From: Siccirubricoccus deserti
GTDB lineage: Bacteria > Pseudomonadota > Alphaproteobacteria > Acetobacterales > Acetobacteraceae
DNA: 41,139 bases
Direction: 5' to 3'
Assembly (NCBI RefSeq): GCF_014283215.1
Contig: NZ_JACOMF010000041.1
Span: 1-41,139 of the forward strand
The notes beneath the pieces are model-generated. The model searched no databases, was not told the origin of the DNA, and saw only the letters and a program-made list of their open reading frames with translations. How positions within the stretch are numbered: position 1 is the first letter of the stretch; the number at the start of each line of letters is the position of its first letter. The position numbers and the translations under genes are program-made. This document shows positions 1-10,020 of the stretch, piece by piece.

Positions 1-468
1 CAACATGGCGGCGGCCGATGCGCTGACCCCGGAGAGAAGCAAGAGCTCCGCAGGCTCCTTCATCCCTCATCCACTCAGGCCAGGAGCAGCAAATGAGGAG
101 TTGCGCCATGCGCCCCGAATAGAGAAGAAGTTTCCCTGCGCAGCCTCTTTCAGGATCTGCTTGTCGAGCGTCAGCTCCGCCACCGCCCACTTCAACCGCG
201 CATTCTCTCGCTCAAGGTCCTTCAGCCGACGCGCCTGGTCCACCTTCAGGCCACCGTACTCAGATCGCCAGCGGTAGAACGTCGCCTCCGATACCTCGAG
301 CCGGCGGCAGATCTCCCCCACCGTCCGACCCTGCGCAAACTCCACCTCAGCCTGCCGCAGCAGCCCGATGATCTGCTCCGCCGTGTGACGCTTCCTTGGC
401 ATCACTGCCCCCTTCCAAGGAGGCCAACTCTCTCATCACAGATGGATCCCAGGCAGGGGGGAAGGTCA
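1..468 (-). mobile_element. IS3-family insertion sequence, truncated by window edge
   Basis: Only the upstream end of the element (orfA side) is in the window; it runs off the left edge. The element is recognised from its OrfA. Its outer end is placed near 468 because reading outward on the minus strand the sequence becomes TGACCTTCCCCCCTGCC, which looks like an IS3-type terminal repeat, and because TPR coding sequence starts abruptly at 469 on the plus strand. The boundary is an inference; the other terminus and the target duplication cannot be seen. No clear OrfB frame can be followed in the 66 bases left of OrfA. Confidence 0.6.
67..402 (-). CDS. IS3-family transposase OrfA (helix-turn-helix subunit)
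   Basis: This is the DNA-binding OrfA of an IS3-type transposase. The N-terminal region (residues 4-50) carries the typical HTH_Tnp_1 pattern RHTAEQIIGLLRQAE and SEATFYRWRSEYGG; residues 60-90 form the leucine-zipper-like helix with ERENARLKWAVAEL and DKQILKEAA. The ATG at 402 is preferred to the GTG at 405. Family OrfA proteins usually end soon after the motif KEAAQGNF; here about 15 unrelated residues follow (GAWRNSSFAAPG) before the stop, so the OrfA/OrfB junction may be altered. OrfB would normally be made by a -1 frameshift and would extend past base 1. It is divergent from the TPR remnant and its start lies 66 bases inside the element end. Confidence 0.85.
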   Translation of the reverse strand: MPRKRHTAEQIIGLLRQAEVEFAQGRTVGEICRRLEVSEATFYRWRSEYGGLKVDQARRLKDLERENARLKWAVAELTLDKQILKEAAQGNFFSIRGAWRNSSFAAPGLSG

Positions 469-1849
469 CTTGGCCGCGGCGAATTGGCCGAGGCCGAAGC
501 CGCGCTGGCGCAGCTCGACCCCGCCGCCCGGCGGAACGAGGTGCCGGCGACCGTCGCCGCCATGCTGCAGCTGGCGCGGCTGCAGTTCACCGAGGCCCGG
601 GCAGGCTTCGAAGCGGTGCTGCGGCAATATCCGGAGAGCGTCAGCGCCCGCATCGGCCTGGCGCGGGTCGGCTTGACCCAGGGCACCGAGGGCGAGCCGG
701 AGCGGCTGCTGGGCGAGGTGCTGCGGCGCCAGCCGGCCCAGCCCGAGGCGCTGTCACGGCTGACCGCGCTGGCGACATCGGGCGGGCCGCGCGCCGTGAC
801 CGCAAGGGTGGCGCTGACGGCGGCCCAGGAGGCCTCGCCCGGCGAGCCCGCCCTGGCGCTGGCCCTTGCCCAGGTCCTGCAAGATGCCGGTGACGCCGCC
901 GGCGCGGTGGCGGTGCTGGAGACCGAGCCGCTGCTCACCCCGGGCCGTGGGGCGGCGCTGCCGCTGGCCCGGGCGCGGGCCTATGCCGCCATGGAGAAAT
1001 GGTCGGAGGCGGAGGCGGCCAGTCGGGCCGCATTGGCCGAGAGTCCGGAGAATGCGGTGGCGCGGCGCCAGCTGGCCTCGCTACTGGTGCGCGGCGGCGA
1101 CCCTCGCGGCGCGGAGGCGCTGCTGCGGGAAGGGCTGCGCAGCCGCCCCGCCGATCCGATGCTGCAACAGGGCCTGATCGGCCTGGTCAACGAGACCCGC
1201 GGCCTGGATGCGGCGCTGGCCGTCGCCGACCAGCTGGCGCAGCAGCCTGAGGCACAGCCGAACGGACGATTGCTGCGCGGCGACCTGCTGCTCGCCAGCC
1301 GGCGGCCGGCGGATGCGGCCCGGGCCTATGCCGCCGCCCATGCCGCCGCACCCTCGGCGGGCCTCGCCCTGCGCACCGCCGGGGCCTGGCTCGCCGCCGA
1401 CCAGCGGGCGGAGGCGGAGAAGGTGCTGAACGCCTGGCTGCAGCGCGTCCCCGAGGAGGTCGAGGTGCTGAACACGCTGGCGCAGTTCGACATCCAGGCC
1501 GGCCGGACCCCGCAGGCGGTGCAGCGGCTGACCACGTTGCTGCAGCGCGCGCCGAACAATGCCGTGGCGCTGAACAACCTGGCTTGGCTAACCTCGCAGG
1601 AGCCGAACCCGGCAGCCCTGGAGCGGGCGCGGGAACTGTCCGAACGGGCGTATTTCCTGCTGCCCAGCCCGGAAACGGCGGACACGCTCGGCTGGATCCT
1701 GGCCCGCCTCGGCCAGACGCAGCGGGCGCTGCCGCTGCTGCGCGCCGCCGTCTCGGCCAGCCGCCGTAACAGCGCGCCGGATTTCGGCGGCGCCTATCGC
1801 CTGGCCTTCACCTTGCGGGCGGCAGGCGAGCGCGCCGAAGCGCAGCGGA

Positions 1850-2992
<1,143 letters not shown>

Positions 2993-3084
2993 GCGATGTC
3001 TCCTGGTGCTTCTCTGTGCGGCGAAGGATCGCTAGCACGACAAGACGCCGGTGTATCGGGTCCGGTGGAACGCCCTGGTGGTGG

Positions 3085-5166
3085 TCAGAAGGCGATCCGC
3101 GTCCCCACGAACAAGCTGCGGCCCTCGCCCGGGTAGAAGACCGTGGTGTTGGTGCCCGGCACCCTGGCATCGGCGATGGTGCCAAGGTCGGAGACATAGC
3201 GCTTGTTGGTCAGGTTGCGCGCATCGAGGAAGACCGAGACGCCGGGCGCCAGGGTCAGCCCCACCTCCAGCCCCAGCTTCACATAGCTGTTGGCCCGCAG
3301 GGTATTGGCGTAATCCGCCCAGGCGCCCTGCGGCACCCAGTCCAGCACCGGGGTGATGAAGCCCTCCGGCCGCGCATAGGTCAGCGAGGTCCGCAGCACA
3401 TGCGGCGGCAGGCCGGCGATGCGGTTGTCGCCGAAGCGCGCATCGCCACGGAAGCGGAAGTCGTTCCAGGTCCAAACCTGGCCGAGTGTGACCCGGTCGC
3501 CCTCGGCCAGCACGTCGCGCAGCAGATCGACCCGGCCGGCCAGTTCGACCCCCTGGTTCACCGTCTGCCCGGCATTCTGCACCGCGGTCAGCCCGGTGTC
3601 CGGGTTGATCAGGAACTGCAGCAGCTGACCGCGGATGTTGGAGCGGAACAGGGTCAGATCCCAGCCGAAGCGGTCCAGCCGGCCGCGGGTGCCGACCTCC
3701 ACCGTCCAGGCGCGCTGCGCCTGCATCGGCACGAAGCCGGTGTTGATGGCGGTGCTCTGCACCAGATCGGAGAAATCCGGCACGTCGGTGCTGCGGGTGA
3801 TGTTGGCGAAGGCCTGGATCTCCGGCCGCGGCTGCCACAGTACGCCGATGCGCGGGTTGAAGCCGTCGTAGGTGCGGCCGAGCGTCACCGCGCCGCGGCT
3901 GTTCTGCAGGCCCCGGCCGTTGTCCTGATAGTCGCGCTCGCTGCGGAACAGCTTGGCGCCGGTGACCAATGCCCATTCCGGGCGGAGCCACAGCCGGTTC
4001 TCGGCGAACAGCTCGTAATTCTGCGCCCGCTGCACCGAGCTCAGCGTCTGCCGGCCGCGTGAGCCGCGGTTGTTGAGGTACTGGTCGGCGTCGTTGGTGC
4101 CGGCGAAGTAGCGCGCCCCCACCACCAGTTCGCTGCGCAGCCCGGCCAGGTCGAAGCTGCCGGACCAGCGCGGCGCCACGCCCCAGGTCAGCCCGTCCTG
4201 GTCGATCACCTGAAAGATTGGGTGGTACAGCCGCTTGTGGATTAGCCAACTGTCGACGTCGATCTGCCCGACCTCCAGCCGCATGGTGGTGCGGTTGGCG
4301 ATGCGCTCGGCCCAGACATTGCGTGCCTGGTTGCCGCTGAGCGCCTGGGGATTGGCCATGCGCGGCCGGTTCAGCGCATCCGACAGGCTGAGCGCGCCGG
4401 GCAGCTGCTGGCGGACAATATAGGCGCCGGCGAAGAACCGCGTTTCGATATTGTCCGAAATGCGGTAGCCGACATTGGCGTTGAACTGCTCGTATTGGCT
4501 GCGGCTGTGCTGCCGCCAGCCATCGGCATGCGCCACCGAGGCGCTGCCCAGCACATCCCAGTCGCCGAACACCCGTGATGCCTGGCCGGAGAGCCGCCAG
4601 GTGCCGAAGGTGCCGCCCTCGGCGCGGAGGATATTCTCCGCCTCCGCCGTACGGGCCGTGGGGGTGATGAAATCCACCGCGCCGCCGAGGGTGGAGGTGC
4701 CGAAGCGCAGGGCGTTGCCGCCCGGGTAGACCGCGGCGGCGCGCACCGCCAGCGGGTCGATCTGGTAGAAATCGCCGCTGCCATCGGCGAGGTTTACCGG
4801 GATGCCGTCCTGCAGCACCTCCACCCCGCGCAGGTGGAAGCCGCGGGAGATGCCGGAGCCGCGGATCGACAGCCGCAGCTCCTGGCCATAGCGGTTCTGC
4901 GCGAAGACACCCGGCGTGTCGGCCAGCATGTCGCGCAGGGTGAAGGCGTAGCGGTTGCGGAAATCCTCGCCCTCGATGAAGCGGACCGCCGCCGGGGCCT
5001 GCTCCAACGCCCGGCGCTGCTCGGCGATGGACGGGGCGGTGAGGGAGCCGGGCGCCTGGGCCTCCACCTCGATGGGGGGCAAGGTGGCGACAGGCTGAGC
5101 GAGGGCGGCGGCCGGCAGCAGGGCCAGCAGGGCGGCGCCGCGGCGGGCGCGCGAAGGCGTGGACAT
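3085..5166 (-). CDS. TonB-dependent outer-membrane receptor
   Basis: 693-residue outer-membrane receptor for energy-coupled import of a metal chelate. The signal peptide is residues 1-23 (ALLALLPAAALAQP); a TonB-box-like PPIEVEAQ follows. The plug domain spans about 60-170 with TPGVFAQNR, LRLSIRGSG, VEVLQDGIPVN and the RFGTSTLGGAVDFIT signature. The rest is a beta barrel ending in phenylalanine (VGTRIAF), the usual outer-membrane signal. Sequence style is closest to FecA/siderophore-type receptors. The upstream neighbour, 57 bases away on the same strand, is a DUF2946 protein, a family often found beside OprC-like copper receptors, so copper or another metal is an alternative substrate. Substrate cannot be settled from sequence. 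Confidence 0.9.
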   Translation of the reverse strand: MSTPSRARRGAALLALLPAAALAQPVATLPPIEVEAQAPGSLTAPSIAEQRRALEQAPAAVRFIEGEDFRNRYAFTLRDMLADTPGVFAQNRYGQELRLSIRGSGISRGFHLRGVEVLQDGIPVNLADGSGDFYQIDPLAVRAAAVYPGGNALRFGTSTLGGAVDFITPTARTAEAENILRAEGGTFGTWRLSGQASRVFGDWDVLGSASVAHADGWRQHSRSQYEQFNANVGYRISDNIETRFFAGAYIVRQQLPGALSLSDALNRPRMANPQALSGNQARNVWAERIANRTTMRLEVGQIDVDSWLIHKRLYHPIFQVIDQDGLTWGVAPRWSGSFDLAGLRSELVVGARYFAGTNDADQYLNNRGSRGRQTLSSVQRAQNYELFAENRLWLRPEWALVTGAKLFRSERDYQDNGRGLQNSRGAVTLGRTYDGFNPRIGVLWQPRPEIQAFANITRSTDVPDFSDLVQSTAINTGFVPMQAQRAWTVEVGTRGRLDRFGWDLTLFRSNIRGQLLQFLINPDTGLTAVQNAGQTVNQGVELAGRVDLLRDVLAEGDRVTLGQVWTWNDFRFRGDARFGDNRIAGLPPHVLRTSLTYARPEGFITPVLDWVPQGAWADYANTLRANSYVKLGLEVGLTLAPGVSVFLDARNLTNKRYVSDLGTIADARVPGTNTTVFYPGEGRSLFVGTRIAF

Positions 5167-5223
5167 GATGAGCTCCTGACGATTCGGGACCGCGCCGGCG
5201 GGATGCGCGGCGCCTTGGCTTCG

Positions 5224-5586
5224 TCAGGCGAGGGGTGGGGCTCTCGGTTGCTGCGGCGGGGCGCGGGCCGGGGCCGGAGGCAGACCGGCGACCAGCGCCG
5301 GCAGGACCCGCGCATAGGCGACCGGCGCCGCCGGCAGCGCCGGGGCCGCGGGTTGCAGCGCCATAGCGCCGGGATGGAGAGGGCAGCTGTCGTGCTGGAC
5401 GGCGCCGGGGGGCTGCTCCTGCCCCTGGTCATCCAGATGCAGGGTGCGGAGCCCCTCGGCGGTGCAGATTTCCGTGGTCAGCCCGCTGCCGCCGAGTCCC
5501 GCCAGGCAATGGCCGAAGGCCGCGGCCCATTGCAGCGCCAGCAGCACGGCAACCAGCGGACCGAGATGCAGGGCGCGGCGGGACAT
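5224..5586 (-). CDS. DUF2946-like small exported/membrane protein
   Basis: 120 residues. A hydrophobic N-terminal segment (residues 8-25, LGPLVAVLLALQWAAAFG) acts as signal or anchor, followed by the DUF2946-type stretch with HCLAGLGG, EICTAEGLRTL and a CPLHPG motif, then an alanine/proline-rich C-terminus. Cys and His residues (C27, C40, C67 region and neighbouring His) could bind a metal. It is the first gene of a two-gene operon with the TonB receptor. DUF2946 proteins have no settled biochemical role; association with copper uptake receptors is known from genome context. The assignment rests on the ICTAEGLRT block and cysteine spacing seen by eye. Start chosen at ATG 5586; the Shine-Dalgarno sequence is weak. 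Confidence 0.65.
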   Translation of the reverse strand: MSRRALHLGPLVAVLLALQWAAAFGHCLAGLGGSGLTTEICTAEGLRTLHLDDQGQEQPPGAVQHDSCPLHPGAMALQPAAPALPAAPVAYARVLPALVAGLPPAPARAPPQQPRAPPLA

Positions 5587-5605
5587 TCAACTGCTATGCC
5601 GCAAC

Positions 5606-5635
5606 ATTATCGCTGCGTCACCGGCCGCGCGGCAA
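5606..5635 (-). promoter_or_regulatory. Possible sigma70-type promoter of the DUF2946-TonB operon
   Basis: On the minus strand TTGCCG (5635-5630) and GATAAT (5611-5606) are separated by 18 bases, a fair match to -35/-10 boxes in otherwise GC-rich DNA. Start would fall near 5599, about 13 bases before the DUF2946 ATG. No Fur box could be recognised. Confidence 0.3.
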
Positions 5636-5671
5636 ATTGACCGCAACGCCCCGCCGGGGGAGTGTTCCGCC

Positions 5672-7111
5672 ATGTCCACCGTGACCTCCGGCGACCAGCC
5701 CTTGCCCTCCTCCCTCCTCGACCGCCTGGCGGCGGTGCTCGGCCCGCGCGGCATCCTGACCGGGACCGCCGATGTCGAGCCCTACCTGGCCGATTGGCGC
5801 GCGCTGTACCACGGCCGCACCCCCTGCGTGCTGCGCCCGGCCAGCACCGCGGAACTGGCGGAACTCGTGAAGCTTTGCGCCGCCGCGGGCGTGCCGCTGG
5901 TGCCGCAGGGCGGCAACACCTCGATGGTCGGCGGCGCGACGCCGGATGAGGGCGGGCGGCAGGTCGTCGTCTCCCTTGCCCGGATGAACCGGGTGCGGGA
6001 CATCGACCCGCTCGACATGACGATGACCGCCGAGGCCGGCGTCATCGTGAAGGCGGCGCAAGAGGCGGCGGAGTCCGCGGGCTGCCTCTTCCCGCTGTCG
6101 TTCGGCGGGGAGGGGACGGCGACGGTGGGCGGCGTGCTCTCGACCAATGCCGGCGGCAACACCACCGTGCGCTACGGCAATGCGCGGGAGCTGATGCTGG
6201 GCCTCGAGGTGGTGCTGCCGGACGGGCAGGTATGGAACGGCCTGCGGCGGCTGCGCAAGGACAACACCGGCTACGCGCTGCGGCATCTGTTCGTCGGCGC
6301 CGAGGGCACTCTGGGCTTCATCACCGCCGCCGTGCTGCGGCTGTTCCCTCGGGCGCGGGAGACCGAGGTCGCCTTCTGCGCGGTGCGCGACGAGGATGCC
6401 GCGCTGGCGCTGTTCCGCCGGTTCCGGGACCGCGACGAGGCGGCGGTGCGGGCGTTCGAATACATGTCGGGCACCGGCGTCGGCCTCTACCGGACCCAGA
6501 TCGAGGGCGGCAATGTGCCGCTGGACGGCGCCGACCACTACGTGCTGGTCGACCTCGCCTCCTCCCGCCCCGATGCCGGTCTGCGCACCCTGCTGGAGGC
6601 GGTGCTGGAGGAGGCGCTGGAGGCGGGCGAGGTGCTGGACGCCGCCGTTGCCGAGAGCGAGGCCCAGCGCGCCGCCATCTGGCGCATCCGCGAGGAGCAC
6701 CCGGAGGCGCAGAAGCGCGAGGGGGCGAGCGTGAAGAACGATGTCTCGGTGCCCGTCAGCCGGACGCCGGAGCTGATGCGGCGGTCCTCCGCCGCGCTGC
6801 GGGCGCTGATCCCCGGCAGCCGGCCGGTGCCCTTCGGCCATCTGGGCGACGGCAACATCCACATGAACCTGCAGCAGCCGCCGGAAATGGACCCGGCCGC
6901 CTTCCTGGCGCGCAGCCACGACATCATGGATGCGGTGAACGAGATCGTCCGCGACCTGGGCGGCAGCTTCTCCGCCGAGCACGGCATCGGCCGGCTGAAG
7001 ACCGACATGATGGAGGGCTGGCGCGGCGGCGCCGAGCTCGACGTCATGCGCCGGGTGAAGGCGGCGCTCGACCCGGCGGGGCTGATGAATCCGGGGAAGG
7101 TGCTGCCGTAG
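5672..7111 (+). CDS. FAD-linked D-2-hydroxyacid dehydrogenase (GlcD/D2HGDH family)
   Basis: 479-residue flavoenzyme of the vanillyl-alcohol-oxidase superfamily that oxidises D-2-hydroxyacids such as D-lactate or D-2-hydroxyglutarate. The FAD_binding_4 domain (about 40-180) contains PQGGNTSMVGG and GTATVGGVLSTNAGG; the C-terminal FAD-oxidase domain has the metal-site motif GHLGDGNIH (H390, H397) and SAEHGIG (E436), ending NPGKVLP. Length agrees with the single-chain D2HGDH type rather than GlcD/GlcE pairs. The ATG at 5672 follows GGGGGAGTG; the in-frame codons upstream to 5444 overlap the DUF2946 gene antisense and were rejected. It is divergently placed to that gene, with only 85 bases between starts. 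Exact substrate is not determined. Confidence 0.9.
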   Translation: MSTVTSGDQPLPSSLLDRLAAVLGPRGILTGTADVEPYLADWRALYHGRTPCVLRPASTAELAELVKLCAAAGVPLVPQGGNTSMVGGATPDEGGRQVVVSLARMNRVRDIDPLDMTMTAEAGVIVKAAQEAAESAGCLFPLSFGGEGTATVGGVLSTNAGGNTTVRYGNARELMLGLEVVLPDGQVWNGLRRLRKDNTGYALRHLFVGAEGTLGFITAAVLRLFPRARETEVAFCAVRDEDAALALFRRFRDRDEAAVRAFEYMSGTGVGLYRTQIEGGNVPLDGADHYVLVDLASSRPDAGLRTLLEAVLEEALEAGEVLDAAVAESEAQRAAIWRIREEHPEAQKREGASVKNDVSVPVSRTPELMRRSSAALRALIPGSRPVPFGHLGDGNIHMNLQQPPEMDPAAFLARSHDIMDAVNEIVRDLGGSFSAEHGIGRLKTDMMEGWRGGAELDVMRRVKAALDPAGLMNPGKVLP

Positions 7112-7152
7112 CTGGCCGCGGCGGGATCTGTCGGGGACGGAGGCCAGCCCGC

Positions 7153-7690
7153 ATGAACGCGCTGCCGCGGCCTGTCCCCGGCCGGATGACCGCCGACGCG
7201 TTCATCGCCTGGGCCATCGAGCATGACGCCGGACTGGTGGAGGGCAAGGTCTAGGGCATGGCGCCGGGGCGCGATGCCCAGGCCAAGGGTCGCGCCTACC
7301 GCGCCTTCGGCGATGCGATCCGGACCCCGCGGCTCGGTTGCGAGGCGCTGGTGAATGGCATGCTGGTGCGGATCGACGACGGCACCGTCTGTCAGCCGTG
7401 CGGGCCGGTCCGCTGCGGCCGCCATTGCCGCCCGATGCGGTGGAGGTGGCCGACCTCGTCATCCTGGTTGAAATCCTGCCGCCCGCCACCCAGGCGATCG
7501 ATGCCAGCGCCAAGCTCGCCGGCTACTTCCGCCTTCCGTGTGGCATTCCCCAATCCTGCGGCCGGGGAGGGGACCCCTCATCCACCACGCCCGCGGCGGC
7601 GATGGCGCCCCACCCGCATCCCGCGGGAGGGCAGCTGACCTGGGGAGGGCCAATCGATCCGCCGACCGGCGCTTTCGCCCCCGGCTCCCC
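7153..7690 (+). pseudogene. Uma2-family (restriction-endonuclease-like) pseudogene
   Basis: Fragments of a Uma2 (DUF820) protein are found in order in all three plus frames. Frame 1 gives MTADAFIAWAIEHDAGLVEGKV, a TAG at 7252-7254, then AKGRAYRAFGDAIR and MLVRIDDGTV. Near 7405 the homology moves to another frame with PPDAVEVADLVILVEILPPATQAIDASAKLAGYFR. Near 7540 it moves again to IHHARGGDGA. Uma2 proteins have a PD-(D/E)XK-like fold, with the catalytic Asp normally inside the D-PD-(L/V)-V-E block, here VADLVILVEI. With one nonsense and at least two frameshifts it cannot make a functional protein. Function of Uma2 proteins is unknown. End coordinate is approximate. Confidence 0.75.
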
Positions 7691-7715
7691 GCCGCTAGGG
7701 TGCCGCCGGCACCAG

Positions 7716-8879
7716 ATGACCCGAATCGACACCTACATCTTCCGCCAGCTCGCCCTTGCCCTGCTCGCCGTCACCATCGGCCTGGCGGCGCTGGTCTGGC
7801 TGACCCAGTCGCTTCGCTTCATCGAGCTGGTGCTCGACCGCGGGCTGTCGTTCCTGGTGTTCATCGAGCTCACCGGCCTGCTGCTGCCGAGCTTCTTCGC
7901 CGTCATCCTGCCGATCACCACCTTCGTGGTGACGCTCTTCGTCTATGTCCGCCTTGCCGCGGACCGGGAGCTGGTGGTGATGCGCGCCGCCGGGCTGTCG
8001 CAATGGCGGCTGTCCCGCCCGGCCCTTGGCCTGGCGCTGCTGACGGCGGCGCTGTGCTACTGGTTGAACCTCTCCGTGGTGCCGGCGACCCAGGCTGCCT
8101 TCCGAGCCTGGCAGTTCGAGATCCGCAACGAGCTGGCGGCGATCCTGCTGCAGGAAGGCGTGTTCAGCTCGGTCGGCGACGACCTCACCGTCTATGCCCG
8201 CTACCGCGACAAGGATGGCACCTTGCGCGGCATCCTGGTGCATGACGCGCGGGAGCGCGGCGCGCCCACCACCATCCTGGCCGAGGCCGGCCGCATCACC
8301 CCCACCCCCACCGGGCCCCGTGTGACGCTGGAGAACGGCCAGCGCCAGCAGGTGGAGCGGGTGCCGCCGCCGCCCGGCGCGCCGCCTGGCACCCCGGCGA
8401 CCACCCGGCTTTCGGTGCTGTCCTTCACCGAGAACAGCGTCGACCTGGCCCGCACCGCTCGGGGCGAAACCGACAGCCGCTACCGCAACGCCCAGGAGCG
8501 CACGCTGGGTGAGCTGCTGCACCCCGATCCCGCGGAACGCATCCCCGACCGCGACCTGAAGCGCTTCCGGGCGGAGGCGCATCAGCGGCTGACCAGCCCG
8601 CTGAACGCCATCTCCTACTGCCTGGTGGCGCTGGCGACGGCGCTGACCGGGCAGTTTCGCCGGCATGGCGGCGGCCTGCGGCTGTTCACCGGCATTGCCG
8701 TGGTGGTGGTGTTGCTGGCCGCCGGGCTGATCACCGGCAACCTCGCCGCCCGGCAGAATGCGATGATCCCGCTGCTCTGGGTGAATGCGGTGCTGCCCGG
8801 GGTGCTGGCCGTCTGGGCGATCGCCGGCCTGCCCGGCCTGCCGCGGGGCCGCCGCCGGCCCCTGCCGGGCCCGCGGTAA
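7716..8879 (+). CDS. lptF: LPS export ABC transporter permease LptF
   Basis: 387-residue inner-membrane half of the LptB2FG transporter that extracts lipopolysaccharide from the inner membrane. YjgP/YjgQ-type topology: one hydrophobic segment near residues 10-35, more at about 45-70 and 95-120, a periplasmic beta-jellyroll of about 150 residues, then three C-terminal segments (about 290-380). Typical motifs are SLRFIELVLDRG, LFVYVRLAADREL, VMRAAGLS and the loop RLTSPLNAISYCLVALA before TM4. Start ATG 7716 agrees with the family N-terminus MTRIDTYIFRQL; earlier in-frame codons lie in the Uma2 relic. First gene of an lptF-lptG-lptD operon, 16 bases before lptG. LptB, LptA and LptC are not in the window. 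Confidence 0.93.
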   Translation: MTRIDTYIFRQLALALLAVTIGLAALVWLTQSLRFIELVLDRGLSFLVFIELTGLLLPSFFAVILPITTFVVTLFVYVRLAADRELVVMRAAGLSQWRLSRPALGLALLTAALCYWLNLSVVPATQAAFRAWQFEIRNELAAILLQEGVFSSVGDDLTVYARYRDKDGTLRGILVHDARERGAPTTILAEAGRITPTPTGPRVTLENGQRQQVERVPPPPGAPPGTPATTRLSVLSFTENSVDLARTARGETDSRYRNAQERTLGELLHPDPAERIPDRDLKRFRAEAHQRLTSPLNAISYCLVALATALTGQFRRHGGGLRLFTGIAVVVVLLAAGLITGNLAARQNAMIPLLWVNAVLPGVLAVWAIAGLPGLPRGRRRPLPGPR

Positions 8880-8895
8880 TGCCAGGCATCCCGGC

Positions 8896-10020
8896 ATGAC
8901 CCTGGCGACCACGCTGACCATCTACGTCGCCCGCCGCTTCCTTGGCGCGACCTTCGCCATGCTGGCCGGGCTGACCCTGCTGGTGGCGCTGTTCGACTTC
9001 ATCGAGCTGCTGCGCCGGGCGGCGACCCGGCCGGATGCCGGCTTTGCCCTGGTGGCGCAGATCGCCGGGCTGCGCGTGCCCTTCGTGGCGCTGCAGATCC
9101 TGCCCTTCGCCATCCTGCTCGGCGGGTTGCTGGCGTTCTGGCGGCTGACCCGCTCCTCCGAGCTGGTGGTGGCGCGGGCGGCGGGGATTTCCGCCTGGGG
9201 GTTCCTGTCGGGGCCGGTGCTGGTGGCCTTTGCCTTCGGCCTGCTGGGCACGGTGGCGATCTCGCCGCTGTCCTCCGCCATGCTGGCCCGGGCGGAGCGG
9301 CTGGACTACGCCTATCTGCGGGCCAGCGCCGGCATCACCGCGCTGGCCGGCGGCCGGCTCTGGCTGCGCCAGGCGGATCGGGGGCTGGAGCCGCAGGGGG
9401 TGGCGATCCTGTCCGGCCGGCCGGTGTCGGAGCGTGCCACCGGCCGGGTCGCCGTCTTCGCCATGACCGATGTCAGCCTGTGGCGGCTGTCCGCCAACGA
9501 CCGGCCACTGGCGCGGATCGAGGCGCCGCGCGCCCGGCTGCTGCCCGGCCGCTGGGTGCTGGAGGATGCCGTGACCTTCAACGCCGACCGCACCGCCGGG
9601 CCGCGCCAGGAGCTGAGCTTCCCCACCGACCTGACCCCCGCCCGCATCGAGTACAGCTTCGCCTCGCCGGATACGCTGAGCTTCTGGGCGCTGCCGGGGT
9701 TCATCGCGGTGCTGGAGCAGGCCGGCTTCTCGGCGGTGCGCCACCAGCTGCATTTCCAGACCCTGCTCTCCCTGCCGGTGCTGGCCATCGCCATGGCGCT
9801 GCTGGCGGCCGGCTTCTCCATGCGCTCCTCCCGCCGCGGCGGCACGGCGCAGATGATCGCCGCGGGGGTCGCCGCCGGCTTCGCGCTTTTCGTCCTGGAC
9901 AAGATCAGCGGCGAATTCGGCGAAGCGGGAACGCTGCCTGTGCAACTGGCCGCCTGGGCGCCTACCATTGCCGGTCTGCTGCTCGCCCTCGCCCTGCTGC
10001 TGCACCTGGAGGATGGATGA
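8896..10020 (+). CDS. lptG: LPS export ABC transporter permease LptG
   Basis: 374-residue partner of LptF. N-terminal TYVARRFLG-like start (TIYVARRFLGATFAMLAG), the FDFIELLRR segment, FAILLGGLLAFWRLTRSSELVVARAAGIS (the coupling region contacting LptB), a periplasmic domain (about 130-265) and C-terminal transmembrane segments ending in LLLALALLLHLEDG. The conserved HFQTLLSLPVLAIAMALLAA block matches LptG. The ATG at 8896 gives the family N-terminus. Its stop overlaps the lptD start in ATGA (10017-10020), so lptG and lptD are probably translationally coupled. Confidence 0.93.
   Translation: MTLATTLTIYVARRFLGATFAMLAGLTLLVALFDFIELLRRAATRPDAGFALVAQIAGLRVPFVALQILPFAILLGGLLAFWRLTRSSELVVARAAGISAWGFLSGPVLVAFAFGLLGTVAISPLSSAMLARAERLDYAYLRASAGITALAGGRLWLRQADRGLEPQGVAILSGRPVSERATGRVAVFAMTDVSLWRLSANDRPLARIEAPRARLLPGRWVLEDAVTFNADRTAGPRQELSFPTDLTPARIEYSFASPDTLSFWALPGFIAVLEQAGFSAVRHQLHFQTLLSLPVLAIAMALLAAGFSMRSSRRGGTAQMIAAGVAAGFALFVLDKISGEFGEAGTLPVQLAAWAPTIAGLLLALALLLHLEDG

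Noticed and set aside
5618-6982. 454-residue minus-strand frame under the FAD dehydrogenase
   Set aside because: Low-complexity shadow; the plus-strand gene has clear FAD and metal motifs.
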